Shown: positions 19,207-27,762, numbered from the stretch's first letter. The stretch: DNA of 64,000 nucleotides from Volucribacter psittacicida (GCF_004339025.1 NZ_SMFT01000002.1:593744-657743), one strand, 5' to 3'. Numbers and translations: made by a program. Notes: generated by a model from the letters alone, not told the origin.

Positions 19207-19890
19207 CTAAATAATCTCGCCTTCAACCTTGGCTAACTCTCTACGCATTTGATCAATAACGGCTTGATAATCAGGCTGATCAAAAATCGCAGAACCTGCA
19301 ACAAACATATCTGCCCCTGCTCGAGCAATTTCTGCAATATTATTAATTTTTACCCCACCATCCACTTCTAAACGAATATCAAAACCACTACGCTCAATGC
19401 GTTGGCGTGCCTCGCGTAATTTATCTAAGGTCGCTGGAATAAAAGATTGCCCACCAAAGCCCGGATTGACTGACATCAACAAAATCACATCAACCTTATC
19501 CATCACATAATCCAAATAACTTAATGGAGTAGCAGGATTAAACACCAATCCCGCCTTACAACCACAATCACGAATTAACTGTAAAGAACGATCAATATGC
19601 TCCGTCGCTTCTGGATGAAAAGTAATATAATTTGCCCCAGCTTTGGCAAAATCAGGAATAATTCTATCCACAGGTTTTACCATTAAATGCACATCAATAG
19701 GCGCTGTAATACCATAATCACGCAACGCATGACAAACCGCTGGACCAAAGGTTAAATTAGGCACATAATGATTATCCATAACATCAAAATGGATTACATC
19801 TGCACCGCACTTTAATACCCGCTCAACATCTTCGCCAAGACGAGCAAGATCTGCGGATAAAATTGAGGGAGCAATAAGATATTCTTTCAT
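19207..19890 (-). CDS. rpe: ribulose-phosphate 3-epimerase
   Basis: Interconverts ribulose 5-phosphate and xylulose 5-phosphate in the pentose phosphate pathway. TIM-barrel enzyme with [17 protein letters not shown], the metal-binding [21 protein letters not shown], and [14 protein letters not shown]. The ATG at 19890 follows AAGGAATTGGCT and gives [11 protein letters not shown], 227 residues; a TTG two codons upstream is less likely. First gene of rpe-gph-trpS. Confidence 0.97.
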   Translation of the reverse strand: MKEYLIAPSILSADLARLGEDVERVLKCGADVIHFDVMDNHYVPNLTFGPAVCHALRDYGITAPIDVHLMVKPVDRIIPDFAKAGANYITFHPEATEHIDRSLQLIRDCGCKAGLVFNPATPLSYLDYVMDKVDVILLMSVNPGFGGQSFIPATLDKLREARQRIERSGFDIRLEVDGGVKINNIAEIARAGADMFVAGSAIFDQPDYQAVIDQMRRELAKVEGEII

Positions 19891-20115
19891 AGCCAATTCC
19901 TTTAGATTAATAAGCCAAATTGGTTATCATCATAACACGTTTATGGGGTAAGCAGAAAGGAAAGGGATTATTTGTAATAAGTTTATTTCTATAATCGTTT
20001 AAAACAATAATTCTCTCAACATTCATATTGAATAAAAATGGTCACTCAATATTTCTTATTTTGCGTTATAATAACGACAAAATTTTAATCATCATTTTTC
20101 ATTAAGGATTAACCT

Positions 20116-21618
20116 ATGACCCCATACTTTCTAGCCCAAACCCACCAAGGTGAAAACCTCGCTATTAACCCTAAAATGGCCAATCGACATGGTTTAATTG
20201 CTGGGGCAACGGGGACAGGAAAAACGGTAAGTTTACGCAAAATGGCGGAAGCCTTTAGTGATAATGGTGTGCCTGTTTTCTTAGTGGATGTGAAAGGCGA
20301 TTTATCTGGTTTAGTGCAAAAAGGGGAATTAAAGGGAAAAATTGCCGAGCGTATTGAGCAATTTCAACTTGGTGGCGAAAATTACCTGTCAGGTTATCCC
20401 GTTTCATTTTGGGATGTTTTTGGCGAAACGGGGATTCCTTTACGCACCACGATTTCTGAAATGGGACCTTTATTACTAGCTCGTTTACTTAATTTAAATG
20501 CAACCCAAGAGGGCTTGCTCAATTTGGTTTTTCGGGTGGCTGATGATCAAGGGCTGCTATTAATTGATTTGAAAGATTTACGAGCGATGCTTAAGCATGT
20601 GGCGGAAAAGAGTAAAGGTTATCAACTTGAATATGGTAATGTGTCTGCTGCCAGTGTGGGGGCGATTCAGCGAGCATTATTAACCCTAGAAAATCAAGGG
20701 GGAACCCATCTTTTTGGCGAACCTGCGTTAAATTTGGAAGATTGGCTACAAACAAGAGGTGATCAGGGCGTAATTAATATTTTAAATTCAGAGAAATTAA
20801 TTAATTCGCCGAAAATGTATAGTGCGTTCTTATTATGGTTAATGTCGGAATTATTTGAACAACTGCCAGAAGTGGGCGATCTTGATAAGCCTCGTTTTGT
20901 GATGTTTTTTGATGAAGCCCATCTTATTTTTGATGGCGCACCTGCGGTATTGGTGGATAAAGTGGAACAGGTGGTGCGTTTAATTCGTTCTAAAGGTGTT
21001 GGAATTTACTTCGTCACGCAAAATCCCCTTGATTTACCTGATACAGTATTAGGGCAATTAGGTAATCGTATCCAACACGCCTTGCGCGCTTTTACACCAA
21101 GAGATCAAAAAGCCGTTAAAGCCGCCGCAGAAACCTTTCGTTCCAATCCGCAACTTAATGTTACCGAAACCATTACGCAACTAGCGGTGGGTGAAGCCTT
21201 GGTGTCCTTTTTAGATGAAAAAGGTATGCCACAACCTGTAGAGCGTGCTTATATTTATCCACCGAAAAGTCAGCTTACTCCATTAACCGCCGAGCAACGT
21301 CAGGCTTGGGTGCGAGATGATGAACTTTACCCTGTTTATCGTGATGAAGTAGATAATGAATCTGCTTTTGAGATTTTACAGCAACAGGCTAATTTAGCTG
21401 AAGTCGCGGAAAAACAAGCGGAACAGGCTCAACAGCAAGCGGAAGAGGGTTTTATGGGGCGGTTAAATCGCTTGATTTTTGGGCAGAAAAAGCGTGGCGA
21501 ACAATTAACGGTAACAGAACAAGTGGTCAGTAGCGTGGCAAAATCAGTGGGACGTAATTTGCGTAATCAAATTACCAAGCAAATTATGCGTGGTATTTTG
21601 GGTGCCTTGAAAAAATAG
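20116..21618 (+). CDS. HerA-like ATPase of the YjgR (DUF853) family
   Basis: A 500-residue P-loop ATPase. Walker A is AGATGTGKTVS near residue 31 and Walker B FVMFFDEAHLIFDG near residue 260, followed by the arginine-bearing VTQNPLDLPDTVLGQLGNRIQHALR segment typical of HerA/FtsK-type motors. The C terminus has a Gln/Glu/Ala-rich coiled-coil stretch (LAEVAEKQAEQAQQQAEEG) and a basic tail. E. coli YjgR is the nearest family known to me; its cellular role is unsettled. It is followed after 12 bases by a small membrane protein gene, probably in one transcript. Confidence 0.85.
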   Translation: MTPYFLAQTHQGENLAINPKMANRHGLIAGATGTGKTVSLRKMAEAFSDNGVPVFLVDVKGDLSGLVQKGELKGKIAERIEQFQLGGENYLSGYPVSFWDVFGETGIPLRTTISEMGPLLLARLLNLNATQEGLLNLVFRVADDQGLLLIDLKDLRAMLKHVAEKSKGYQLEYGNVSAASVGAIQRALLTLENQGGTHLFGEPALNLEDWLQTRGDQGVINILNSEKLINSPKMYSAFLLWLMSELFEQLPEVGDLDKPRFVMFFDEAHLIFDGAPAVLVDKVEQVVRLIRSKGVGIYFVTQNPLDLPDTVLGQLGNRIQHALRAFTPRDQKAVKAAAETFRSNPQLNVTETITQLAVGEALVSFLDEKGMPQPVERAYIYPPKSQLTPLTAEQRQAWVRDDELYPVYRDEVDNESAFEILQQQANLAEVAEKQAEQAQQQAEEGFMGRLNRLIFGQKKRGEQLTVTEQVVSSVAKSVGRNLRNQITKQIMRGILGALKK

Positions 21619-21630
21619 GTTGAAGAAACA

Positions 21631-22164
21631 ATGGCAACCTTTTGGCAAGATCCCATAGACTATGTTGTCAATTTGCCCTTAGCTCAATGGCTAGGTATCG
21701 TTGCCTTTTTGCTAGGCATTTTGGTATTTTGGCAACGTAACGACAGGAAATTAAAAATTTATATGGTGCTTCTCGGTATCATTTATACCTTACATTTCTT
21801 CTTATTAGACGCACAGATTTCTGCCCTTACTTCCTTTATTTCAAGTTGCCGAACTTTCTTATCCATTTTTGTCTGTTCTCCCTATGTTGCCTTTTCTTTT
21901 GTTGCTATCATGATTGCCATTGGGGGTTATTCCGCCACGTCTTTTCTTAGCTTATTACCTATTATTGGCTCTACTTCTGGTACCTTAGCCTTGTTCTTAT
22001 TAAGTGGCATAAAAATGCGTTTACTTATGTTAATGGGATCATTATGTTGGCTCATCAATAATATTTTGATTGGTTCTATTGGTGGCGTATTATTAGAATT
22101 AACGGTTATGAGTGTGAATGTACTTACCATTGTGCGAATGGTACGTTGTCGCCATATTGCTTAA
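21631..22164 (+). CDS. YgjV-like inner membrane protein
   Basis: A 177-residue protein with about six hydrophobic segments, beginning WLGIVAFLLGILVFWQRNDRKLK and including LMGSLCWLINNILIGSIGGVL, a pattern of the YgjV inner membrane family (function unknown). It has the ribosome site GAAGAAAC and follows the YjgR-type ATPase by 12 bases. Confidence 0.75.
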   Translation: MATFWQDPIDYVVNLPLAQWLGIVAFLLGILVFWQRNDRKLKIYMVLLGIIYTLHFFLLDAQISALTSFISSCRTFLSIFVCSPYVAFSFVAIMIAIGGYSATSFLSLLPIIGSTSGTLALFLLSGIKMRLLMLMGSLCWLINNILIGSIGGVLLELTVMSVNVLTIVRMVRCRHIA

Positions 22165-22180
22165 GTGCATAAAAAAGTGG

Positions 22181-22196
22181 GTGTAATGGACAAAAA
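22181..22196 (+). repeat. GTGTAATGGACAAAAA repeat, copy 1
   Basis: This 16-mer recurs exactly at 25822-25837, and a variant (GGTATTATGGACAAAAT) lies at 25568-25584, all in the same direction. The exact copies bracket the accessory island with the broken transposase and the toxin operon. They may be ends of an old element. Confidence 0.5.
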
Positions 22197-22254
22197 TGCA
22201 GTATTATGTAGCAGTTGCACAAAGTTAAAAATCAATCTATCAACCGTAAAAAAC

Positions 22255-22291
22255 AAAAGCCTTTAGCGCAATAATACGCTAAAGGCTTTTT
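22255..22291. terminator. strong bidirectional hairpin terminator
   Basis: AAAAGCCTTTAGCG and CGCTAAAGGCTTTT form a 14-bp stem around an 8-base loop, flanked by A and T runs. Lies downstream of the YgjV-like gene on the plus strand and of the 127-residue membrane gene on the minus strand. Confidence 0.85.
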
Positions 22292-22409
22292 AGTTGAAAT
22301 CGCTTTTGTTAATGCTTTATGACTGGCAAGATCTTTCCCACAATAAATCGTTTATAACTGGCGGATAAGCGAGATTTACCCTTACCGCAAGTTAGTTTAA
22401 AAAGCATGG

Positions 22410-22793
22410 TTATTTGAGATTCTTGTACTGTTGCCAAAAATCATCGTGAATATCTGTTTCTGAGGGAGATAACAGTATTCTTGGGTAAAGCACGAACGTT
22501 GGCATGAGGGGTAATGAATCAAATTGAGCTTGATTGCTGATTTTTATTTTAAGGTAGCCAAAGTGATATATTATACCGATAAACAGCACCGTCATCTCAA
22601 GCATAAAAAGAACGGTATTAACAATGTTAATAATTTGAATACTCAATACATCAGGGTAGAAATACGCCAGTCCTTTACTCGTCAAGAAAATCATCAAAGC
22701 TGCAATCATAGAGTGCATAAGCGGTAATTGTTTTAATCGTTGGTAGATAAAAATCACTGCCAAAGTATAAATCAAAATCAATGTTTTCATCAT
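22410..22793 (-). CDS. hypothetical membrane protein coupled to the transposase
   Basis: A 127-residue protein with three to four hydrophobic segments (LILIYTLAVIFIYQ; MIAALMIFLTSKGLAYF; NTVLFMLEMTVLFIGIIYHFGYL) and a hydrophilic C terminus. No family recognised. It begins only 9 bases after the stop of the IS1595-type transposase on the same strand, with AAGGAAAC as its ribosome site, so it may be a passenger gene of that element. It is followed by an uncharacterised gap and then the terminator near 22255. Confidence 0.6.
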   Translation of the reverse strand: MMKTLILIYTLAVIFIYQRLKQLPLMHSMIAALMIFLTSKGLAYFYPDVLSIQIINIVNTVLFMLEMTVLFIGIIYHFGYLKIKISNQAQFDSLPLMPTFVLYPRILLSPSETDIHDDFWQQYKNLK

Positions 22794-22802
22794 GTTTCCT
22801 TA

Positions 22803-23877
22803 TTAGGCTATCTTTAAGTAGTGTCGATCATTCGAAGCGGTGAGGCTTGCCAAGCCAAACACCGCATCACCTTTTTTGTTACCTTGCCAATACCCTGTAA
22901 ACTCTCGTGATGGCAAGGTATTTAAGCAACAAGTTAAAAGTCGCTCAAATTTCTCTTTTACGCTTTTTCGGCGATTATCCTCTCGCCATGCTATTTCATT
23001 GGCATAGCGCATCAGGTATTTATTGCTCATTTTGTGATAGATACCTGTTATCGCTCGCCGTAGCCTTGCGAAAAAGGATTCGGCAAGGTTATTGGTAATG
23101 CCGTCAATCGAACAATATGCTTGTGAATGATTGACTCGCCATAAATCATAATGAAAGGCTAAATCATCATAGGCAGGATTTTCATCGGCATAAATTTTGC
23201 TATTCGGCTTGACTAAGCGTTGGGTTAAATTGAGTATATCTTGCGTATTTTCCTCTTTCACTAAAGCAACGATACTACGGTCAGCCCCTTTTATTATGGC
23301 TTGATTGGCGGCTCGTTGGCGAAATACCAATACACAAGATTTATCTGTACGTTGATAGCACTTTTTTCGTCTATCAATACGTTTATGGCGAAAGTTTTTA
23401 GGACGAATGTAATAGTTGGTATAAGCCCCATCAATATGAACCTCGCCATTCAGTGGTGTTAAATCTTTGGTTTTTTCTAAACTTTCCCTGAATTTATGTA
23501 AAAGCACCCAAGCTGTTTTATATTGCACGTTGAGTTTATGTGATAAGGCAATGGCGGATAATCCCTTGCTTTCAGTCGCAAAATAGAAAATAGCCAATAT
23601 AATTTTACACAAAGGCAGTTTTGTACCTTGAAAAATCGTGCCTGCGGTAATGGAAAAACGATAACAACAGTGTTTGCATTGCCATTGTTAGCGAGTAGAA
23701 ATGAAGTAAGCATGGTGGCGGATGTGGCAGTGTGGGCAAATGACATCATTTGAAATCATTCACATTTCCCCAACGAGCCTGTTTCAATAAGGCAAAAATC
23801 TCGGCATCAGACAAACACACCAAGCTATCCGAAGATAGCTGGCGTGCTGCCGCTAATAACCGAAAATGCTGTGCCAT
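22803..23877 (-). pseudogene. IS1595-family transposase, broken
   Basis: The ATG at 23877 opens MAQHFRLLAAARQLSSDS..., a start typical of one IS1595 branch, but this frame ends after RWGNVNDFK. A 10-base insertion that repeats AATGAT (near 23748-23758) shifts the frame before the zinc ribbon (CPHCHI...CKHC). The zinc ribbon frame itself has a TAA stop at 23688-23690. The catalytic core is intact after that: first Asp in HIDGAYTNYY, second in YADENPAYD, Glu in NNLAESFFARLRRA. Two lesions make it non-functional unless rescued. Confidence 0.85.
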
Positions 23878-23947
23878 AGAAACAAAAATCCCTTTATAAA
23901 AACTCTGAAATTTCTAAATGTTTTTTTGAAGAAACAAAGAAATCTGG

Positions 23948-23975
23948 TTGACAAATTTCATTATATCGGTATAAT
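23948..23975 (+). promoter_or_regulatory. strong sigma-70-like promoter facing the toxin operon
   Basis: TTGACA (23948-23953) and TATAAT (23970-23975) are both consensus, 16 bases apart. Transcription would start near 23982 and meet the 44-bp palindrome within about 15 bases. Confidence 0.7.
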
Positions 23976-23996
23976 CCAAGAAGCAACGTTATTTGG

Positions 23997-24040
23997 AAAA
24001 CCTAAAAAATAAGAGTTTAAACTCTTATTTTTTAGGTTTT
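23997..24040. terminator. 44-bp perfect palindrome with T run: terminator or attenuator
   Basis: Two 22-base arms with no spacer: AAAACCTAAAAAATAAGAGT followed by TT, then the exact reverse complement, and then TAAATTTTT. It works as a terminator hairpin in either direction. Placed directly after a consensus promoter and 62 bases before the toxin gene, it would yield a very short RNA and strongly reduce readthrough into the operon. Confidence 0.75.
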
Positions 24041-24102
24041 TAAATTTTTAAAAATTCTTATAGTGAGAATAAATTTTACTTATTACTCAATTACTTTATT
24101 CT

Positions 24103-24711
24103 ATGAATAAAAATTACGTAAAGGAAGCTTGGCATACTTGCCCTCTTAAAGACTTACAAAATTGTAAAGATATTGAAAATATAATTCCTTTTAAAAGTAA
24201 ATCTAAAGAACAGTGGCTTACACAAGGGTATTATTTTTGGTTGGATGATGATCACGCGAAAGATTGGGGAAAGATCAGGAAGTTTGAAAGGTATGCAGTA
24301 TCTAAATTTTATCTAACATTCAATGATGAAAAAGATATTTTTGACTTAAGAGATACAAAAAATTTGAAACATCTTGCACAAGTAGCAAAAACCATAGAAC
24401 AGGCATATAAACAGAGAAAAGAACCACATAAAAACATAAGAACTGTTGCTCATATAATTAGTTTTTTGAAAAAAAAACCAGATGATATTTTTAGGGGAAT
24501 AGCAGTGTTAGCAGCAGATACAGGATGCGTGTTAAAAAAAGAAGATCCTGATTTTTGGGCAAACTCTATTCCTTTTATGCAAAAGGAAAATAAATCTCTG
24601 TCGAGAGAAAATCTTGCTATAACAAGAAACCAACTATGCGTATTTGAATTTAAAAAGGATTCTAATCCTAAACATCAAATATGTGAGATACAGGAGTGCA
24701 ATAATGGATGA
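24103..24711 (+). CDS. candidate toxin, ADP-ribosyltransferase-like (CmdT-like)
   Basis: A 202-residue protein; function inferred. The segment GYYFWLDDDHAKDWGKIRK (residues 42-60) resembles the core of DUF3990-type and related ADP-ribosyltransferases, where a GFY...A..W pattern follows the NAD-binding His; AWHTCP near residue 10 may supply that His. No ribosome site of note precedes the ATG, which fits low toxin output. It overlaps the next gene by 8 bases (ATGGATGA) and stands first of three, with a SecB-like chaperone third. That order fits the CmdTAC phage-defence system, whose toxin ADP-ribosylates mRNA. The gene is AT-rich and lacks uptake signals. Confidence 0.6.
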   Translation: MNKNYVKEAWHTCPLKDLQNCKDIENIIPFKSKSKEQWLTQGYYFWLDDDHAKDWGKIRKFERYAVSKFYLTFNDEKDIFDLRDTKNLKHLAQVAKTIEQAYKQRKEPHKNIRTVAHIISFLKKKPDDIFRGIAVLAADTGCVLKKEDPDFWANSIPFMQKENKSLSRENLAITRNQLCVFEFKKDSNPKHQICEIQECNNG

Positions 24712-25069
24712 GCTTTATTATAAAAAATTGTTAAATGATTTAGTTAAAATGTCCGATGATGAATGGAATCAAATGGATCTAATGTTTGATAATATTACGG
24801 AAAACTGTCATTGTGTTCCTTTGCCAAATGAATTGTTTGATGAAAGCATTACATTTATCAATGATAATCAAATTATTCATTCTAATGAAATTAAAAATGA
24901 TATTGATGAGATTTTTCTTGTAGAATTATTTACAGAAAAGAATATACTCTTAAAAGAAAATTATGGAACTAATACTATTAGTTTTATTGAAGAGCCTCAT
25001 GTTATTAATGAGTATAGTAATAATTATAGTATTGCAGCAAATGACGAACAATATGCAATTGCTGCTTAG
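24704..25069 (+). CDS. candidate antitoxin (CmdA-like)
   Basis: A 121-residue acidic protein with no DNA-binding motif that I recognise. The frame is open from 24644, but the ATG at 24704 has CAGGAG 7 bases before it and overlaps the toxin stop by 8 bases, as in translationally coupled pairs, so it is preferred. The C-terminal tail (YSNNYSIAANDEQYAIAA) is unstructured-looking with spaced aromatic and hydrophobic residues, like the chaperone-addiction tails by which SecB-type partners hold their antitoxins. Twelve bases separate it from the SecB-like gene. Role inferred from position. Confidence 0.55.
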   Translation: MDELYYKKLLNDLVKMSDDEWNQMDLMFDNITENCHCVPLPNELFDESITFINDNQIIHSNEIKNDIDEIFLVELFTEKNILLKENYGTNTISFIEEPHVINEYSNNYSIAANDEQYAIAA

Positions 25070-25081
25070 AGTAATAATATT

Positions 25082-25510
25082 ATGAATAAAATTAAATTTT
25101 ATGATTATAGGGTTATAAAAACTATATTTGAACCCTCCGAAAGTATAATAACAAAGCTAGAAGCAATTTCTGAAGATATTGATTGTTCAGATGAATTTAA
25201 GAATAGTTTATCTTTTTCCCCTATTTATCCGGAAAGTGATAAGAAGACTTTTTTTATACTATTTGACTTACAAATATCTGATTCAGATATTGTAACTGAA
25301 AAAGCTGGTATATTTTCCTTAAAATTTGTGGCTCATTTTAAATGTGAGAGTGAAATTTCTGATGATTTCAGAAACTCAAGATTTCCAATAGTAAATGCAC
25401 CAGCTATAGCTTATCCATATTTAAGAGCTTTTGTATGTAATTATTTTGTTAATGCTGGGTATAATGCTATAAATTTACCAACATACAACTTTGTTAATAG
25501 CCAAAAGTAG
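25082..25510 (+). CDS. SecB-like chaperone of a toxin-antitoxin-chaperone operon
   Basis: A 142-residue protein with a SecB-type C-terminal half: GIFSLKFVAHFKC, then NAPAIAYPYLRAFVCNYFVNAG and INLPTYNF, matching the (L)FPYAREcI...GGFP.l.L.PVNF signature of SecB. It is slightly shorter than E. coli SecB (155). As the third gene behind a toxin-like and an antitoxin-like gene it is best read as a dedicated chaperone that folds the antitoxin, as in TAC and CmdTAC systems, and not the housekeeping SecB. Family call good; role inferred. Confidence 0.75.
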   Translation: MNKIKFYDYRVIKTIFEPSESIITKLEAISEDIDCSDEFKNSLSFSPIYPESDKKTFFILFDLQISDSDIVTEKAGIFSLKFVAHFKCESEISDDFRNSRFPIVNAPAIAYPYLRAFVCNYFVNAGYNAINLPTYNFVNSQK

Positions 25511-25847
25511 TAGTGCAATTATCGTAAAAACCACTTCTTTTGGCAACTTTTTCATTCCACTATTTTAGGTATTATGGACAAAATAGTTGCTAATAATTTA
25601 AAAAATGATGATTAACAACTATGTAATTTAAGATTTTAATAAAATAGCGTGATATTTAGGATTAAATCAATTCATTCCAAAAATATTAATCTGTTTTTAA
25701 CAATGTTTTGTAGCTTAGCTATTAGCCTTACATTTGTATAAGCTATTTTATAATTAGTCTTAACTTCATTAATAGCTCCAGATAAGATTCTTTCCAAGTT
25801 ATCTTTATTTTATTACAAGCGGTGTAATGGACAAAAAGTGTTATTTC
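25511..25847. other. 337-base AT-rich gap after the chaperone gene
   Basis: No ORF or RNA recognised. It holds a variant (25568-25584) and an exact copy (25822-25837) of the GTGTAATGGACAAAAA repeat, the latter touching the end of the rarD-like gene. Probably the worn right edge of the accessory island. Confidence 0.5.
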
Positions 25848-26717
25848 TTACCGCCCTTTTAAACGATACACACCATCTAACATAATCAATAGCATAGCAA
25901 GGGATAATCCTATTAATAATGGATAACTTTTAGCATCAAGCGACTCCCCAAGCATAAAGGCAACCACAATCATTAAAATCGTTTCCACATACCCCAATAA
26001 ACCTAACAAATTCATCGGTAACCATGCACTTGCTAAAATATAGGTAATTAAAGCTAATCCGCTAATTAAACCTAATAGCGGTAATAAATAGATTAAGTCA
26101 GGGTTTGCTTGGTATAACGTAACGTAATCTGACTGGTAAATAAAATAGCCACAAATAGGCAATAATAACAACATTTCAATGCAAAAACTGGCAAGATCGG
26201 CGATGTTATAATGTTTTCTTAGGCAAAAGTAGGTAGTATAGCCCACACTGACCACAATACTTTCCCAAGATAATCCCCCTTTGAGCAAAATATTGCTAAT
26301 TACCCCAATACCTGCAAATAAAATCGCAAGCAGTTTGATTTTTGAGATAGGTTCAGCAAAGAGAAAATGCCCTGTGGCAACTAAAACTAAGGGCAATAAT
26401 AAATACCCAAAGGATACGCTTAAAGCACTGCCATGATTGGGGGCCCATAAAAATAACCACATTTGAAAGCCAATCAGGCTACTGGTAATGGCATAAATAC
26501 CGAGTAGTTTAGGCTGTTGGCGAATGTTATGAAGGTGTTGGATAAAAATGGCTTTTTGTTTAAACAAAAAAATGGCTATCAGTAAAAAAGGGTAAGTTAG
26601 AACAATACGATAACCAAAAATTGCCTCGCCCGTTAGTGGTTGTAATAAGGTAGAAAAATAATATAAATAACCAAATAATGAAGAGGCGATAAGGGAGCTA
26701 ACAATGCCTTTTAACAT
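25848..26717 (-). CDS. rarD: EamA/RarD-type transporter
   Basis: Drug/metabolite transporter superfamily permease of 289 residues with about ten membrane helices in two EamA repeats. Landmarks of the RarD branch are visible: the start MLKGIVSSLIASSLFGYLYYF, FGYRIVLTYPFL, LWAPNHGSALSVSFGYLLLPL and ETILMIVVAFMLGES. Members carry varied small molecules; the substrate here is unknown. It lies between the accessory island and a Correia-like repeat. Confidence 0.75.
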   Translation of the reverse strand: MLKGIVSSLIASSLFGYLYYFSTLLQPLTGEAIFGYRIVLTYPFLLIAIFLFKQKAIFIQHLHNIRQQPKLLGIYAITSSLIGFQMWLFLWAPNHGSALSVSFGYLLLPLVLVATGHFLFAEPISKIKLLAILFAGIGVISNILLKGGLSWESIVVSVGYTTYFCLRKHYNIADLASFCIEMLLLLPICGYFIYQSDYVTLYQANPDLIYLLPLLGLISGLALITYILASAWLPMNLLGLLGYVETILMIVVAFMLGESLDAKSYPLLIGLSLAMLLIMLDGVYRLKGR

Positions 26718-26786
26718 AATCGTTTCATAGGTAAAAATTTTTCAATATTATACCGCACTTTTTTCCTTTTCCTAGCTTTAACGAGC

Positions 26787-26891
26787 TATAGTCGTTCCAC
26801 TTTAAAATGATACAGCGTTAGTACGCCTCACCGTACGCTTTGTACTGTCTTCAGCACCGCCTTGCCTCATTTTAAATTGGCAGCCACTATA
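26787..26891. mobile_element. Correia-like miniature inverted-repeat element, copy 1
   Basis: A 105-bp element with imperfect terminal repeats: TATAGTCGTTCCACTTTAAAATGA at the left and TATAGTGGCTGCCAATTTAAAATGAGG (complement) at the right, ends on TA. Read on the minus strand the interior runs GGCAAGGCGG...CAGTACA...GTACGG...GAGGCG...CGCTGTA, the same order of blocks as the neisserial Correia element. The right end overlaps the ilvY stop codon. Confidence 0.8.
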
Positions 26892-27762
26892 ATATCTGCC
26901 AAAAGGCTTGAACCAGAGGGTGGCTTAGGTGGCGTTTTTGGCTACAAATTCCCAGAGATAAAGGTTCTACCGCTAAATCAAGATTAAGCAAAGACACTTG
27001 GCTATTCATTGGGCTATGTTTAATCACCACTTCAGGCAACAGCGCCACCCCACAGCCAAGGGCTACCATCGGCACAATGCCTTCGTGTCCCGCTACGGTT
27101 GCGTAAATCTTAGGGTGCTTAATTTTATGCTGGCGAAACCATTGATCAATCCGTTGGCGGACAGGTCCTTCCATTGGCAAAATAAAGGGGATTGTTTGCC
27201 AATCAATGGGTTTTTGTTGCAATAATTGGGTGGATAAACAAGCAATTCGTGGGGCGATCATTGCCATTGTCAGATGATCAATCACTTGAAATTGGATATG
27301 ACTAGGGAGTTGCTGAGGTTTGCCTGTTAAGGCTAAATCCGCTTGCTCCCTATCAATATAATGCAAAGCCAGAGCAGGATCGCCTGTGGTTAATTTAATT
27401 TCAACTTTTGGATAATGCTGACGAAAACGTTCAAGAATATTAGGTAGATGGCTATAAGCGGCGGTTACTGAACAATAAATCCGTAGCTCGCCCGTTAATT
27501 GTTGTGGATTGATGCTCAGGCTTTGCTTAAATTGTTGCCATTGTTGCCATTGTTGTTGGGCAAAAGGGATAAATCTTTCTCCCGTTTCCGTCAAAGCCAC
27601 TTGGCGATTATCACGAAAAAATAAAGGCTTGCCAAGTTCTTGCTCCATACGCTGAATTTGACGTGAAAGGGTGGAGGCAGACATAAAATATTGATTGGCG
27701 GTTTTGCTAAAATTTTTATTTTCTGCAAGATGCAAGAAAAGTTTGAGGTCTTTGAAATCCAT
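26887..27762 (-). CDS. ilvY: LysR-type activator of ilvC
   Basis: LysR-family regulator (291 residues) with the N-terminal winged helix MDFKDLKLFLHLAENKNFSKTA and the effector domain with LTTGDPALALHYIDREQADLALTG. In E. coli IlvY activates ilvC in response to acetolactate or acetohydroxybutyrate; the divergent ilvC here supports that identity. The stop codon TAG (26887-26889) lies within the TATAG terminal sequence of the Correia-like element, so the insertion appears to have set the C terminus. Confidence 0.93.
   Translation of the reverse strand: MDFKDLKLFLHLAENKNFSKTANQYFMSASTLSRQIQRMEQELGKPLFFRDNRQVALTETGERFIPFAQQQWQQWQQFKQSLSINPQQLTGELRIYCSVTAAYSHLPNILERFRQHYPKVEIKLTTGDPALALHYIDREQADLALTGKPQQLPSHIQFQVIDHLTMAMIAPRIACLSTQLLQQKPIDWQTIPFILPMEGPVRQRIDQWFRQHKIKHPKIYATVAGHEGIVPMVALGCGVALLPEVVIKHSPMNSQVSLLNLDLAVEPLSLGICSQKRHLSHPLVQAFWQIL

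Noticed and set aside
24644-24703. Longer antitoxin reading frame starting at 24644
   Set aside because: It would overlap the toxin by 68 bases and has no ribosome site; the ATG at 24704 has CAGGAG and the usual short overlap.
25082-25510. Housekeeping SecB
   Set aside because: AT-rich, shorter, accessory location and third in a small operon; the resident secB is normally next to grxC or gpsA.
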